A DNA stretch of 64,000 nt, from positions 186,001-250,000 of the forward strand of contig JALSIM010000040.1 in assembly GCA_026990035.1 (NCBI GenBank), given 5' to 3'. The stretch is from Alphaproteobacteria bacterium. Lineage in GTDB: Bacteria > Pseudomonadota > Alphaproteobacteria > Geminicoccales > Geminicoccaceae. This document shows, one piece after another, positions 12,652-22,269 of the stretch. The position numbers and the translations under genes are program-made. Positions within the stretch are counted from its first letter, which is position 1, and every line of letters starts with the position of its first letter. The notes beneath the pieces are model-generated. The model ran no database searches. It worked only from the letters and a program-made list of their open reading frames with translations, and was not told the origin of the DNA.

Positions 12652-12749
12652 TGCGACCGGCTGGCGCAGGCGATTGTGGTTTCGGCCGGATTTTGTGCTA
12701 ACAGAAGGAACGTCCAACGCGACTGGCACAGCAGAGGGAGGCCAGAGGG

Positions 12750-13907
12750 ATGACGGTACACATGAAGGTCGGAAAGTCCGAGGCGAAGGACGCCTCGAAG
12801 GCGAGCCGCCGGCGCTTTCTGAAGCGTGCGGCCGCGACCACCGCGGCCGCCGGAGCCGCCACCATCGCCATGCCCAACGTCAGCCGGGCGCAGACCGTGG
12901 TGTTGAAGATGCAGGGTGCCTGGGGCCCCACCGACATCTTCAACGACTTCGCCATGGAATATGTCGATCGGGTGAACGAGATGGCCGGCGGCCGGCTCAA
13001 GATCGAGTATCTGGTGGCCGGTGCGGTGGTGAAGCCCTTCTCGGTGATGGACGCGGTCAACGACGGCATTCTCGATGCCGGGCACTGGGTCACCGCCTAC
13101 TGGTACGGCAAGCACCCGGCGGCCTCCCTGTTCGGCACCGGGCCGGTGTTCGGCTTCACCGCCCACGAGGGCCTATCCTGGATCTACAAGGGCGGCGGTC
13201 TCGAGCTCTACAACGAGCTCCACGAGATGCTGGGTCTCGATCTCGTCGGCTTCTTCTGCATGCCGATGCCGACCCAGCCGCTGGGCTGGTTCTCGAAGCC
13301 GGTGGAAAGCGCCGCCGATCTCAAGGGGCTCAAGTACCGGACCGTCGGCCTCGCCACCAAGGTCATGCAGAAGCTCGGCATGTCGGTGGTCCAGCTCCCC
13401 GGCGGCGAGATCGTGCCGGCCCTCGAGCGTGGCGTGATCGATGCCTTCGAGTACAACAATCCGACCTCGGACATGCGCTTCGGCGCCCACGACGTCCGCA
13501 AGGTCTACATGATGGGCAGCTACCATCAGGCCAACGAGTACTTCGAGATCATCTTCAACAAGACGAAGTACAACAGCCTGCCGGCCGAACATCAGGCCAT
13601 CCTGCGCTATGCCGCCGAGGCCGCCAACACGGCCAACTACGCCACCGCCATGGACCAGTACTCCAAGGACTTCATCAAGCTCCAGGAGGAGTACGGGGTG
13701 ACGGTCTACCGGACGCCGAAGGACGTGTTCGAGGCCCAGCTCGCGGCCTGGGACGAGGTGCTCGGCGAGCTGACCCAGGATCCCTTCTTCAACAAGGTGG
13801 TGGAGTCGCAGAAGGCCTGGGCCAAGCGGGTCATGGGCTATCTGTTCTACAATCAGGCCGACTACAAGCTCGCCTACGAGCACTACTTCGGCAAGCTGCC
13901 CTTCTGA
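12750..13907 (+). CDS. dctP: TRAP transporter substrate-binding protein DctP (system 1)
   Basis: Periplasmic binding protein of a tripartite TRAP importer, which uses an ion gradient rather than ATP. The 385-residue protein has a twin-arginine signal (SRRRFLKR near residues 22-29, then an alanine-rich stretch to about 48, NVSRAQ as probable cleavage area), and TakP-like features such as QLPGGEIVPALERGVIDAFE around 215-235. The Tat signal suggests export folded. The Q and M membrane genes follow directly. Members of this clade bind keto acids, carboxylates or related anions; the ligand here cannot be fixed from sequence. Confidence 0.92.
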   Translation: MTVHMKVGKSEAKDASKASRRRFLKRAAATTAAAGAATIAMPNVSRAQTVVLKMQGAWGPTDIFNDFAMEYVDRVNEMAGGRLKIEYLVAGAVVKPFSVMDAVNDGILDAGHWVTAYWYGKHPAASLFGTGPVFGFTAHEGLSWIYKGGGLELYNELHEMLGLDLVGFFCMPMPTQPLGWFSKPVESAADLKGLKYRTVGLATKVMQKLGMSVVQLPGGEIVPALERGVIDAFEYNNPTSDMRFGAHDVRKVYMMGSYHQANEYFEIIFNKTKYNSLPAEHQAILRYAAEAANTANYATAMDQYSKDFIKLQEEYGVTVYRTPKDVFEAQLAAWDEVLGELTQDPFFNKVVESQKAWAKRVMGYLFYNQADYKLAYEHYFGKLPF

Positions 13908-13930
13908 GACCGGCAGCGAACCGCATCCGC

Positions 13931-13960
13931 ACGACGGGGCGGCGCCAGTCGCCCCGTCGT
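13931..13960 (+). terminator. Strong hairpin between dctP and dctQ
   Basis: ACGACGGGGCG (13931-13941) pairs perfectly with CGCCCCGTCGT (13950-13960) around an 8-base loop. There is no T-run. In TRAP and ABC operons such hairpins after the binding-protein gene are commonly thought to protect its mRNA and lower read-through, giving more binding protein than permease. That role here is inference from position. Confidence 0.6.
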
Positions 13961-13989
13961 CACATGGGCAGTCGGGTGGGAGACGCGGT

Positions 13990-14610
13990 GTGGACAGTCC
14001 GGTGCTGCTCTTCATCAACACCTTGAGCACCTGGGTCGGCAAGGCCTTCGCCTGGTGCATCATCATCCTGACCTTCGGCGTCAGCTACGAGGTCTTCGTG
14101 CGCTACGTGCTCGGAGCGCCGACGACCTGGTCCTACGACATCATGTACATGATGTACGGGGCGCTGTTCCTGATGGCCGGGCCCTACACCGTGTCCCGCA
14201 ACGGGATGGTCCGCGGCGACTTCATCTACCGCTACTGGCCGGTACGGGTGCAGGCGGGGCTCGATCTGGTGCTGTTCCTCACCTTCTACATGCCCGGTGT
14301 CGCGGCGCTCGCCTACGCCGGCTACACCTTCGCCGCCCAGTCCTTCCGCTACAAGGAAACCAGCATCTTCAGCCCGATCGCGATCCCGATCTATCCGATG
14401 AAGATCCTGATCCCGATCGCCGGCGTCCTGCTCTTCCTGCAGGGGATCTACGAGATCGCCCGCTGCATCCAATGTCTGCGCACCGGCGAATGGCCGATGC
14501 GCCCGCACGATGTCGAGGAAATGGAAACCGCCATTCTGCACGACGAGGAGGCGCGGGCCCGGCTCGCCGCCGAAGGTATCATTCCCGAGGCGCGGGAGGA
14601 CGGCAAATGA
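13990..14610 (+). CDS. dctQ: TRAP transporter small permease DctQ (system 1)
   Basis: Small integral membrane subunit of the TRAP importer. The 206-residue product has four hydrophobic segments (about 15-37, 50-72, 92-115 and 137-158), as expected for DctQ, and the characteristic RYVLGAPTTWSYD after helix 1. It starts with GTG at 13990. A charged C-terminal tail of about 45 residues is longer than in many DctQ proteins. The stop overlaps the dctM start by 4 bases (ATGA). Confidence 0.9.
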   Translation: MDSPVLLFINTLSTWVGKAFAWCIIILTFGVSYEVFVRYVLGAPTTWSYDIMYMMYGALFLMAGPYTVSRNGMVRGDFIYRYWPVRVQAGLDLVLFLTFYMPGVAALAYAGYTFAAQSFRYKETSIFSPIAIPIYPMKILIPIAGVLLFLQGIYEIARCIQCLRTGEWPMRPHDVEEMETAILHDEEARARLAAEGIIPEAREDGK

Positions 14611-15929
14611 CCGATCCCCAGGTCGCCATCCTGATGCTGGTGAGCTTCATCTTCATCATCCTGCTCGGCTTTCCGGTCGCCTTCACCCTCGTCGCCATGA
14701 GCGTGTTCGTCGGCTACTACGCCATGGGCGATCGTCTGTTCGCGCTCTTGGTCCAGAACACCTACGACATCATGGCCAACGACGTGCTGGTGGCGGTGCC
14801 GCTGTTCCTCTTCATGGGCTATGTGGTGGAGCGGGCCGACATCCTCGAACGGCTGTTCTTCTCGATCCAGCTCGCGGCCCGCCGGATCCCGGCCTCCATG
14901 GCGGTGGCGGCGCTGATCACCTGTGCCCTGTTCGCCACCGCCACCGGCATCGTCGGCGCGGTGGTCACCCTGATGGGCCTCCTGGCGCTGCCGCCGATGC
15001 TCAAGGCCGGCTACGACAAGCGGATGAGCTCGGGGGTGATCTGCGCCGGCGGGACGCTGGGAATCCTCATTCCGCCCTCGATCATGCTGATCGTCTACGC
15101 CGCCACCTCCAGCATCTCGGTGGTCCGGCTCTACGCCGCCGCCCTCTTCCCGGGTTTCGTGCTGGCCGGCCTCTACATCCTGTACGTGATCGGGCGGGCG
15201 ATCGTCAGCCCGAAGGTGGCACCGCGGGTTTCCGCGGAGGACATGGCGATCAGCCCGATGGTGGTGTTCGGCCGCCTGTTGACCTCGGCCTTCCCGCTGA
15301 TGGTCCTCATCATGTCGGTGCTGGGAGCCATCCTCTTCGGCCTCGCCACCCCCTCCGAGGCGGCGGCGGTGGGCGCCCTGGGGGCCCTCGCACTGGCCGC
15401 CGCCTACCGGGCGCTCAACTGGGACAAGCTGCGGGAAGCGGTCTTTCTCACCGCCCGCACCTCGGCGATGGTGATCTATCTGTTCATCGGTTCCTGGACC
15501 TTCTCCAGCGTCTTCTCCTACCTCGGCGGCGACAAGCTGATCGAGGAGTGGGTTCTGGCGATGGATCTCTCCCCGGTGACCTTCCTGCTGCTCGCCCAGC
15601 TCATCATCTTCATCCTCGGCTGGCCGCTGGAATGGACCGAGATCATCATCATCTTCGTGCCCATCTTCCTGCCGCTGCTGCAGCATTTCGACATCGATCC
15701 CATCATCTTCGGCCTCCTCGTGGCGCTCAACCTGCAGACCTCCTTCCTGACCCCGCCGATGGCGATGTCCGCCTACTATCTCAAGGGCGTGGCGCCACCG
15801 AACGTCGAGCTGGTGGACATCTTCCGGGGATCCTTCCCCTTCCTGGCGATGGTCTTCATCGCCATGGCCATGCTCTACATCTTCCCGGGCATCGCGCTCT
15901 ATCTGCCCGAGCTGATCTACGGGCGCTGA
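14607..15929 (+). CDS. dctM: TRAP transporter large permease DctM (system 1)
   Basis: Main membrane-spanning transport subunit, 440 residues with about 12 hydrophobic helices. Family marks include LGFPVAFTLVAMS near the N-terminus, NDVLVAVPLFLFMGYVVERA, TGIVGAVVTLMG, SGVICAGGTLGILIPPSI, and the C-terminal LNLQTSFLTPPMAMSAYYLKG. It overlaps dctQ by 4 bases and is followed 10 bases later by an amidase, so P-Q-M-amidase look like one transcription unit. Confidence 0.95.
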   Translation: MTDPQVAILMLVSFIFIILLGFPVAFTLVAMSVFVGYYAMGDRLFALLVQNTYDIMANDVLVAVPLFLFMGYVVERADILERLFFSIQLAARRIPASMAVAALITCALFATATGIVGAVVTLMGLLALPPMLKAGYDKRMSSGVICAGGTLGILIPPSIMLIVYAATSSISVVRLYAAALFPGFVLAGLYILYVIGRAIVSPKVAPRVSAEDMAISPMVVFGRLLTSAFPLMVLIMSVLGAILFGLATPSEAAAVGALGALALAAAYRALNWDKLREAVFLTARTSAMVIYLFIGSWTFSSVFSYLGGDKLIEEWVLAMDLSPVTFLLLAQLIIFILGWPLEWTEIIIIFVPIFLPLLQHFDIDPIIFGLLVALNLQTSFLTPPMAMSAYYLKGVAPPNVELVDIFRGSFPFLAMVFIAMAMLYIFPGIALYLPELIYGR

Positions 15930-15939
15930 GGGCGGGGCG

Positions 15940-17283
15940 ATGACGGTCGCCGAACTGCTGGAGGTGCCGGCACCGACCCTCGCCGCCTGGATCGCCGAGG
16001 GCCGGGTCGGGCTCGAAGAATGCGCGGAAACCTTCATGGCCCGGATCGCCGAGCGCGAACCGGAGATCCGGGCCTGGGCGTTCCACGATCCCGGGCATGT
16101 GCGGCGGGAGCTCGAAAGGCTCGAGTTCGAGCGCCGGCTCGGGCGGCCCAAGGGACCGCTGTTCGGCCTCCCGGTGGGCCTCAAGGACATCTTCGATACC
16201 GAGGACATGCCCACCGAATACGGCTGTCGCTTCCACGCCGGCCGGCGGCCGACCGCCGATTCCTGGGTGGCGCGACGGCTGCGGGCCGCGGGCGCCCTCC
16301 TGATGGGCAAGACGGTGACCAGCGAGATGGCCTGCATGACCCCGGGGCCGACCCGCAATCCGCACGATCCCTCGCGGACCCCGGGCGGCTCCTCGATGGG
16401 TTCGGCGGCGGCGGTGGCCGATCGCATGGTGCCGCTGGCGGTGGGCAGCCAGACGGCGGGATCGGTGATCCGTCCCGCTTCCTTCTGCGGTGTCTACGGC
16501 TTCAAGCCGAGCTTCGGGCTGATCCCGCGCAGCGGCTGCCTGATGCAGTCGGAGCTCCTCGATCATGTCGGGGTGTTCGCCCGTTCCCTCGCCGATCTCG
16601 CCTTCTTCGCCGAGGTCCTGATCGGCGACGATCCGGGCGATCCGGTGACCCGGCCGCGTGCCCCCCTGCGTCTGCCGGAGATCGCCGGCGGCGAGCCGCC
16701 CCTGCCGCCGAAGCTCGCCTTCCTCCCGGGACCCGGCTGGGAGGCGGCGGAGCCCTGCGTGCGCGAGGGGTTCGGCGAGCTCGCCGAAGAGCTCGGCGAG
16801 GCGCTCGTGGCGGTGGAACTGCCGGCGCCCTTCGACCGGGCGGTGGCGGCGCATCGGACGCTCTGGACCGCCGATCTCTCCTGGCACTATCGGCGCGAGT
16901 TCGATGCCGGCCCCGGCGCCCTCGGCGATCATCTGCGGGGGCTGATCGAGGAAGGCCGGGCGGTCACCGCCTACCGTCGTCACGAGGCCCTGTTCATCCG
17001 CGACCGCTGCCGGCGGATCCTGGAGACGCTGTTCGTCGATTTCGACGCCATCGTCACCCCCGCGGCGCTCGGCGAAGCCCCGGGACCGGAGACCACCGGC
17101 GATCCGATCTGCTGCACGCCCTGGACCTTCGCCGGCTTGCCGGCGGTGACCCTGCCGCTTCTCGAGGGGCCGAACGGCCTTCCGGTCGGGGTCCAGCTCG
17201 TGGGCGCTCACGACGACGACGCCCGGCTGCTGCGAACGGCGGCCTGGCTCGAACGTCGTCTCACCCGGGAGGAGACTGCGTGA
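15940..17283 (+). CDS. Amidase signature (AS) family hydrolase
   Basis: The 447-residue protein carries the Ser-cisSer-Lys triad of amidase-signature enzymes: lysine in PVGLKDIFDTE (about residue 86), the glycine-serine-rich TPGGSSMGSAAAVA near 147-160, and the nucleophile serine in SQTAGSVIRPA near 171. The family hydrolyses amides, carbamates or ureas; GatA is excluded because no gatB/gatC are present and the sequence is short. No signal peptide is visible, so it should act in the cytosol. Its place right after TRAP system 1 suggests that the imported compound is an amide. Confidence 0.9.
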   Translation: MTVAELLEVPAPTLAAWIAEGRVGLEECAETFMARIAEREPEIRAWAFHDPGHVRRELERLEFERRLGRPKGPLFGLPVGLKDIFDTEDMPTEYGCRFHAGRRPTADSWVARRLRAAGALLMGKTVTSEMACMTPGPTRNPHDPSRTPGGSSMGSAAAVADRMVPLAVGSQTAGSVIRPASFCGVYGFKPSFGLIPRSGCLMQSELLDHVGVFARSLADLAFFAEVLIGDDPGDPVTRPRAPLRLPEIAGGEPPLPPKLAFLPGPGWEAAEPCVREGFGELAEELGEALVAVELPAPFDRAVAAHRTLWTADLSWHYRREFDAGPGALGDHLRGLIEEGRAVTAYRRHEALFIRDRCRRILETLFVDFDAIVTPAALGEAPGPETTGDPICCTPWTFAGLPAVTLPLLEGPNGLPVGVQLVGAHDDDARLLRTAAWLERRLTREETA

Positions 17284-17462
17284 TCATGGGACGCATCGCA
17301 GGCATCATCGCCACCCTGATCATGGTGGGCTACGTCGGTTTCCTGAGCTTCAAGGTCTGGGAGCTGCCGCTCGCGATCATCGTCGGGGCGACGGTTCTGA
17401 TGGCGATCGTCGATCTCTGGCAGACCGAGTTCGCGCGCCGCGAGGAAAGCCGGCGCAGCTAG
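17280..17462 (+). CDS. Tiny two-helix membrane protein in the TRAP-amidase operon
   Basis: A 60-residue product with two predicted membrane helices (about residues 5-25 and 31-50) and a charged C-terminus ending FARREESRRS. The GTG at 17280 overlaps the amidase stop by 4 bases; an ATG two codons further in is an alternative. I do not recognise a named family. The overlap and direction make it a fifth member of the TRAP-amidase unit, perhaps a transporter accessory protein, which is inference. Confidence 0.7.
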   Translation: MIMGRIAGIIATLIMVGYVGFLSFKVWELPLAIIVGATVLMAIVDLWQTEFARREESRRS

Positions 17463-17513
17463 GGCCGGGGAGGCGGGCGCCTCTTCGCCGGGAAGGTGCT
17501 CCCGGAGGGTGGC

Positions 17514-18530
17514 TCAGAGATGGCCTTCCTCGACCAGGGTCCGGGCGATCTGGACGGCGTTGAGGGCCGCCCCCTTGCGGAGATTGTCGGCGACCACCCA
17601 CATCGCCAGCCCGTGGGGTACGCTCGGATCCTCCCGCAGCCGAGAGACGAACACGGCATATTCGCCCACGCATTCGACCGGCGTCACGTACTCGCCCGCC
17701 TCCGGGCGATCGACCAGCAGCACGCCCTCGAACCCGGCCAGGGCCTCGCGCGCCTGCGCCACCGTGATCGGCTCCTCGAACTCGACATGGACCGCCTCGG
17801 CATGGCCGACGAAGACCGGCACCCGCACGCAGCTCGCCATCACCTCGATCCCTTCGTCGAGGATCTTCTTGGTCTCCACCCGCATCTTCCACTCCTCCTT
17901 GGTGGCGCCGTCCTCGAGGAAGCGGTCGATCTGGGGGATGAGATTGAAGGCGATCTGCTTCGGAAAGACCTCGGGCTCCGGCTTCTGGTTCATGTAAATG
18001 CCCTTGGTCTGGTCGAACAGCTCGTCCATCGCCCGCTGCCCGGCGCCGCTCACCGACTGGTAGGTCGCCACCACCACCCGGCGGATGCGGGCGAGGTCGT
18101 GGAGCGGCTTGAGGGCCATCACCATCTGGATCGTCGAGCAGTTGGGGTTGGCGATGATGTTGCGGGCCCGGAACCCTTCCAGCGCCTCCGGATTGACCTC
18201 CGGCACCACCAGCGGCACCTCGGGCTCCATCCGGAAGGTGGAGCTGTTGTCGATCACCACGCAGCCGGCCGCCGCCGCCCGCGGCGCGTGCCGCGCCGAG
18301 ATCGCCCCGCCGGCGGAAAAGAGGGCGAGGTGGATGCCCTCGAAATCGAATTCCTCGAGATCCTGGACGGTGAGACGGACATCATCGCCGAACGCCACCT
18401 CCTTGCCCACCGAACGTGCGGAGGCGACGGCATGGATCTCGTCGATGGGGAAATCGGTTTCGTGCAGGATCTGCAGCATCTCGCTGCCGACGGCACCGGT
18501 GGCGCCGACCACCGCGACATTGTAGCTCAT
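17514..18530 (-). CDS. asd: Aspartate-semialdehyde dehydrogenase
   Basis: Asd reduces aspartyl phosphate to aspartate semialdehyde, the branch point to lysine/diaminopimelate, threonine and methionine. The 338-residue enzyme has the NADP-binding VAVVGATGAVGSEML at residues 5-19, IDNSSTFRM, and the active-site cysteine in NPNCSTIQM (about residue 131). It is last in the minus-strand leuC-leuD-leuB-asd run, 40 bases after leuB, and converges on the TRAP-amidase operon with a 51-base gap. Confidence 0.96.
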   Translation of the reverse strand: MSYNVAVVGATGAVGSEMLQILHETDFPIDEIHAVASARSVGKEVAFGDDVRLTVQDLEEFDFEGIHLALFSAGGAISARHAPRAAAAGCVVIDNSSTFRMEPEVPLVVPEVNPEALEGFRARNIIANPNCSTIQMVMALKPLHDLARIRRVVVATYQSVSGAGQRAMDELFDQTKGIYMNQKPEPEVFPKQIAFNLIPQIDRFLEDGATKEEWKMRVETKKILDEGIEVMASCVRVPVFVGHAEAVHVEFEEPITVAQAREALAGFEGVLLVDRPEAGEYVTPVECVGEYAVFVSRLREDPSVPHGLAMWVVADNLRKGAALNAVQIARTLVEEGHL

Positions 18531-18570
18531 CGCTTCCGTCCTTTCGCGAAACTCTGCGCTGCCGGCTCGA

Positions 18571-19680
18571 TCAGGTCACCGAGGCGTCGAGCTCGGCCAG
18601 CAGCCGATCGCCCATCTCGGCGGTGCCGACCGGGGTGGTCCCCGGCTGGGCGATATCCGGCGTGCGATAGCCCTTCTCCAGCACCGCCGCCACCGCCTTC
18701 TCGATCCGGTCGGCCTCGGCGCCGCGGTCCAGCGAATGACGCAGCAGCATGGCGAAGCTGAGGACGCAGGCCAGCGGATTGGCCTTGTTCTCGCCGGCGA
18801 TGTCCGGGGCGCTGCCGTGGACCGGCTCGTAGAGGGCCTTGCGCCGGCCGTCCGGTCCCGGAGCGCCGAGCGAGGCCGAGGGCAGCATGCCCAGCGACCC
18901 GGTGAGCATCGCCGCGGCGTCGGAGAGGAGATCGCCGAACAGATTGTCGGTGACGATGACGTCGAACTGCTTGGGCCGGCGCACGAGCTGCATGGCGCAA
19001 TTGTCGGCGTACATGTGGGAAAGCTCGACATCCGGGAACTCGTCATCGTGCACCTGCTGCACGACTTCCCGCCAGAGCACGCCGGTGTACATGACGTTGG
19101 CCTTCTCCACCGAGGTCACCCGTCCCCGGCGCCGGCGGGCGAGCTCGAAGGCGACCCGGGCGATACGGCGGATCTCGGGGCTGGTGTAAACCTGCGTATC
19201 GACCGCCCGCTTCTCGCCGTCGGGCAGCTCCTCGATGCCGCGCGGCTCGCCGAAATAGACCCCGCCGGTGAGCTCCCGGAGGATCAGGATGTCGAGACCC
19301 TCCACGAGTTCCCGTTTCAGGCTCGAGGCCTCGGCGAGGGCCGGAAAGACCATCGCCGGCCGCAGATTGGCGAACAGGCCGAGCTCCTTCCTGAGCCGCA
19401 GGAGACCGCGTTCGGGCTTCTTCTCGAAGGGCAGATCGTCGTATTGCGGGCCGCCGACCGCCCCGAACATCACGGTGCCGATGCGCTTGGCCTTCGCCAG
19501 CGTCTCCTCGGTGAGCGGTGTGCCGTGACGGTCGAGGGCGGCGCCGCCGACGAGATCCTCCTCGATGCCGATCTCGATCCCGCGGCGCGCCAGCCAGCCG
19601 ATCACCCGCGCGACCTGCTCCATGATTTCCGGGCCGATGCCGTCACCCGGCAGAAAGAGAACGGTCCCCGCCTGGGCCAT
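18571..19680 (-). CDS. leuB: 3-isopropylmalate dehydrogenase
   Basis: LeuB oxidatively decarboxylates 3-isopropylmalate in leucine synthesis. The 369-residue protein has [13 protein letters not shown] at the N-terminus, the [14 protein letters not shown] loop, KANVMYT with the catalytic lysine, [11 protein letters not shown] and [12 protein letters not shown] with metal-binding aspartates, and [17 protein letters not shown]. The ATG at 19680 follows GAGGAAGGAAACGCACG; in-frame codons upstream are not conserved. It lies between leuD and asd. Confidence 0.96.
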   Translation of the reverse strand: MAQAGTVLFLPGDGIGPEIMEQVARVIGWLARRGIEIGIEEDLVGGAALDRHGTPLTEETLAKAKRIGTVMFGAVGGPQYDDLPFEKKPERGLLRLRKELGLFANLRPAMVFPALAEASSLKRELVEGLDILILRELTGGVYFGEPRGIEELPDGEKRAVDTQVYTSPEIRRIARVAFELARRRRGRVTSVEKANVMYTGVLWREVVQQVHDDEFPDVELSHMYADNCAMQLVRRPKQFDVIVTDNLFGDLLSDAAAMLTGSLGMLPSASLGAPGPDGRRKALYEPVHGSAPDIAGENKANPLACVLSFAMLLRHSLDRGAEADRIEKAVAAVLEKGYRTPDIAQPGTTPVGTAEMGDRLLAELDASVT

Positions 19681-19718
19681 CGTGCGTTTCCTTCCTCGTT
19701 GGTTCGCCGCCCGCCGGC

Positions 19719-20342
19719 TCACGCCGCCAGGCGGAACAGCCAGGGCTTCTCCCGCCTCGACTTTTCCTCGTAACTGTCGATTTTTCCGACCTTCTGCAGG
19801 GTCAGGCCGACATCGTCGAGACCCTCGAGCAGGCAGTGCCGCTTGAAGGGATCGACCTCGAAGTGGACCGGCGCGTTGCCGCCGGGGCGCAAGATCACCT
19901 GCCCTTCGAGATCGACGGTGAAGACGGGGTCGGGGGCGGTCTCCGCCTCCGCCATCAGCGCGTCCACGGTTTCCCTGGGCAGGACGATGGGCAGGATCCC
20001 GTTCTTGAAGCAGTTGTTGAAGAAGATGTCAGCGAAGGAGGGGGCGATCACGCAGCGGATGCCGTAGTCCAGCAGGGCCCAGGGGGCGTGCTCGCGGGAG
20101 CTGCCGCAGCCGAAGTTCTCGCCGGTGATCAGGATCCTGGCGCGACGCCAGGGTTCACGGTTGAGGATGAAATCGGGGGCCTCGCTGCCGTCCTCGCGGT
20201 AGCGCAGGCTCTCGAACAGGCCCACCCCGAGGCCGCTGCGCTCGATGGTCTTGAGCCAGTGGGCGGGGATGATCTTGTCGGTGTCGACATTGACCATCGG
20301 CAGCGGTGCGGCGATGCCCTCGAGCTTCGAGAACGGTTCCAA
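19719..20342 (-). CDS. leuD: 3-isopropylmalate dehydratase small subunit
   Basis: LeuD supplies the swivelling domain that, with LeuC, isomerises 2- to 3-isopropylmalate. The 207-residue protein has the typical start ([22 protein letters not shown]), [16 protein letters not shown], and [17 protein letters not shown]. Length is normal. It follows leuC after 13 bases, so the two are coupled in one operon. Confidence 0.96.
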   Translation of the reverse strand: MEPFSKLEGIAAPLPMVNVDTDKIIPAHWLKTIERSGLGVGLFESLRYREDGSEAPDFILNREPWRRARILITGENFGCGSSREHAPWALLDYGIRCVIAPSFADIFFNNCFKNGILPIVLPRETVDALMAEAETAPDPVFTVDLEGQVILRPGGNAPVHFEVDPFKRHCLLEGLDDVGLTLQKVGKIDSYEEKSRREKPWLFRLAA

Positions 20343-20355
20343 GGCGGAGCCTCCC

Positions 20356-21762
20356 TCAGAGGAACTTGCGGACGTCGGCGAAGCGGCCCTCGATGGCCGC
20401 GGCGGCGGCCATCGCCGGGCTCACCAGATGGGTGCGCCCGCCCTTGCCCTGACGTCCCTCGAAATTGCGGTTGCTGGTCGAGGCGCAGCGCTCTCCGGGG
20501 GCCAGCTTGTCCGGGTTCATGGCGAGGCACATGGAGCAGCCGGGTTCCCGCCATTCGAAGCCGGCATCGCGGAGGATGCGGTCGATCCCTTCCTCCTCGG
20601 CCTGGTGCTTGACGAGGCCGGAGCCGGGGACCACCAGGGCGCGGATCCCGGGCGCCACCCGGCGTCCCTCGACGATCCGGGCGACGGTCCGGAGATCCTC
20701 GATCCGGGCGTTGGTGCAGGAGCCGATGAAGACGGTGTCGATGCGGATCTCGGTGATCGGCGTGCCGGGCTCGAGCCCCATGTAGGAAAGCGCCCGTTCC
20801 ATCGCCGCCCGGCGCTGCGGATCGCTCTCCTCCGCCGGATCGGGCACCCGGCCGGTGACCGGCACCACATCCTGGGGGGAGGTGCCCCAGGTGACCAGCG
20901 GTTCGATCTCGGAAGCGTCGAGCACCACCTCCTTGTCGTAACGCGCGCCCGCGTCGGAGGGGAGGGTGCGCCAGAAGGCCACCGCCTGCTCCCAGAGGGC
21001 GCCCTTGGGGGCCATCGGTCGTCCGGCGAGATAGGCGAAGGTCTTGTCGTCGGGGGCCACCAGCCCGGCCCTGGCGCCGGCCTCGATGGACATGTTGCAG
21101 ATCGTCATCCGGCCTTCCATGGACAGGCCGCGGACCACTTCGCCGGCGTATTCGATGACGTGACCGGTACCGCCGGCGGTGCCGATCCGGCCGATGATGG
21201 CGAGGATCACGTCCTTGGCGCCGACCCCCGGTGGCAGTTCTCCCTCGACCGCGATCCGCATCGTCTTGGGGCGCTTCTGCAGGAGTGTCTGGGTGGCCAG
21301 GACATGTTCCACCTCCGAGGTGCCGATGCCGAAGGCCAGAGCCCCGAAGGCGCCGTGGGTGCTGGTGTGGCTGTCACCGCAGACGATGGTCGTGCCGGGC
21401 AGGGTGAAGCCCTGTTCGGGCCCGATCACATGGACGATGCCCTGGCGGATATCGAGGGGATCGAAGAGCTGGATGCCGAACTCGGCGCAGTTCCTCTCCA
21501 GGGTCTCCACCTGGATGCGCGAGGTCTCGTCGGCGATGCCGCGCGAGCGGTCGGTGGTCGGGACATTGTGGTCGGGCACCGCGAGGGTGGCGTCCGGGCG
21601 ACGGACCTTCCGGCCGCTCTGGCGCAGCCCCTCGAAGGCCTGCGGGCTGGTCACCTCGTGCACCAGATGGCGATCGATGTAGAGCAGGCAGGTGCCGTCC
21701 TCCTGCTCCTCGATCACGTGATCGTCCCAGATCTTCGCGAACAGGGTTTTCGGCCCGGACAT
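20356..21762 (-). CDS. leuC: 3-isopropylmalate dehydratase large subunit
   Basis: LeuC is the [4Fe-4S] aconitase-type subunit of isopropylmalate isomerase. The 468-residue protein has KIWDDHVI near the N-terminus, [20 protein letters not shown], and three cluster cysteines in FIGSCTNAR and [13 protein letters not shown]. It lies directly downstream of rplS on the minus strand (31-base gap), an arrangement common in alphaproteobacteria that ties leucine synthesis genes to a translation operon. Confidence 0.96.
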   Translation of the reverse strand: MSGPKTLFAKIWDDHVIEEQEDGTCLLYIDRHLVHEVTSPQAFEGLRQSGRKVRRPDATLAVPDHNVPTTDRSRGIADETSRIQVETLERNCAEFGIQLFDPLDIRQGIVHVIGPEQGFTLPGTTIVCGDSHTSTHGAFGALAFGIGTSEVEHVLATQTLLQKRPKTMRIAVEGELPPGVGAKDVILAIIGRIGTAGGTGHVIEYAGEVVRGLSMEGRMTICNMSIEAGARAGLVAPDDKTFAYLAGRPMAPKGALWEQAVAFWRTLPSDAGARYDKEVVLDASEIEPLVTWGTSPQDVVPVTGRVPDPAEESDPQRRAAMERALSYMGLEPGTPITEIRIDTVFIGSCTNARIEDLRTVARIVEGRRVAPGIRALVVPGSGLVKHQAEEEGIDRILRDAGFEWREPGCSMCLAMNPDKLAPGERCASTSNRNFEGRQGKGGRTHLVSPAMAAAAAIEGRFADVRKFL

Positions 21763-21793
21763 CGGCTTTCCTCCCCCGGCCTCGCGGCCGGTT

Positions 21794-22213
21794 CTATTCC
21801 TCGCCGCCGGCTTCGGCGGCCGCGGTCTTCTCGTTCTGGCCGGTCTTGGCGGGTTCGTAGCGGCGTTCGGCGATCCGGGCCGCCTTGCCGCGTCGGCTGC
21901 GCAAATAATAGAGCTTGGCCCGACGCACGCGACCGCGGCGCACCACCTCGATGCTCTCGATCCGCGGGCTGTAGAGCGGGAAAACGCGTTCCACCCCCTC
22001 CCCGTAGGAGATCTTGCGGACCGTGAAGGAGGAGTTGATACCCCGGTTGCGGCGGGCGATGCAGACGCCCTCGAAGGCCTGGATGCGTTCGCGGTTGCCC
22101 TCGATCACCCGGACGTTGACCCGGAGCGTGTCGCCGGGACGGAAGTCGGGCACCGGGCGCTCGGCGGTCAGACGCGCGATCTGATCCTTCTCGAGTTCTT
22201 CGATGATGTGCAT
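21794..22213 (-). CDS. rplS: 50S ribosomal protein L19
   Basis: L19 sits at the subunit interface. The 139-residue product has the conserved [51 protein letters not shown] and [20 protein letters not shown] short Ala/Glu-rich tail of about 20 residues extends past the usual end, which is frequent in this group. It follows trmD in the rpsP-rimM-trmD-rplS order. Confidence 0.96.
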   Translation of the reverse strand: MHIIEELEKDQIARLTAERPVPDFRPGDTLRVNVRVIEGNRERIQAFEGVCIARRNRGINSSFTVRKISYGEGVERVFPLYSPRIESIEVVRRGRVRRAKLYYLRSRRGKAARIAERRYEPAKTGQNEKTAAAEAGGEE

Positions 22214-22269
22214 GGCTCGTCACTCCGCAAGCTCTGCCGGTCGTCCCGCCCGACCGGTGTTGTGGATCC

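Noticed and set aside
15940-17283. GatA subunit of Glu-tRNA(Gln) amidotransferase
   Set aside because: The triad is shared by all amidase-signature enzymes. No gatB or gatC is adjacent and the operon context is a TRAP transporter.
17470-17483. GAGGC-GGGC-GCCTC as terminator between the TRAP-amidase operon and asd
   Set aside because: Only five base pairs and no T-run on either strand; too weak to annotate in GC-rich DNA.
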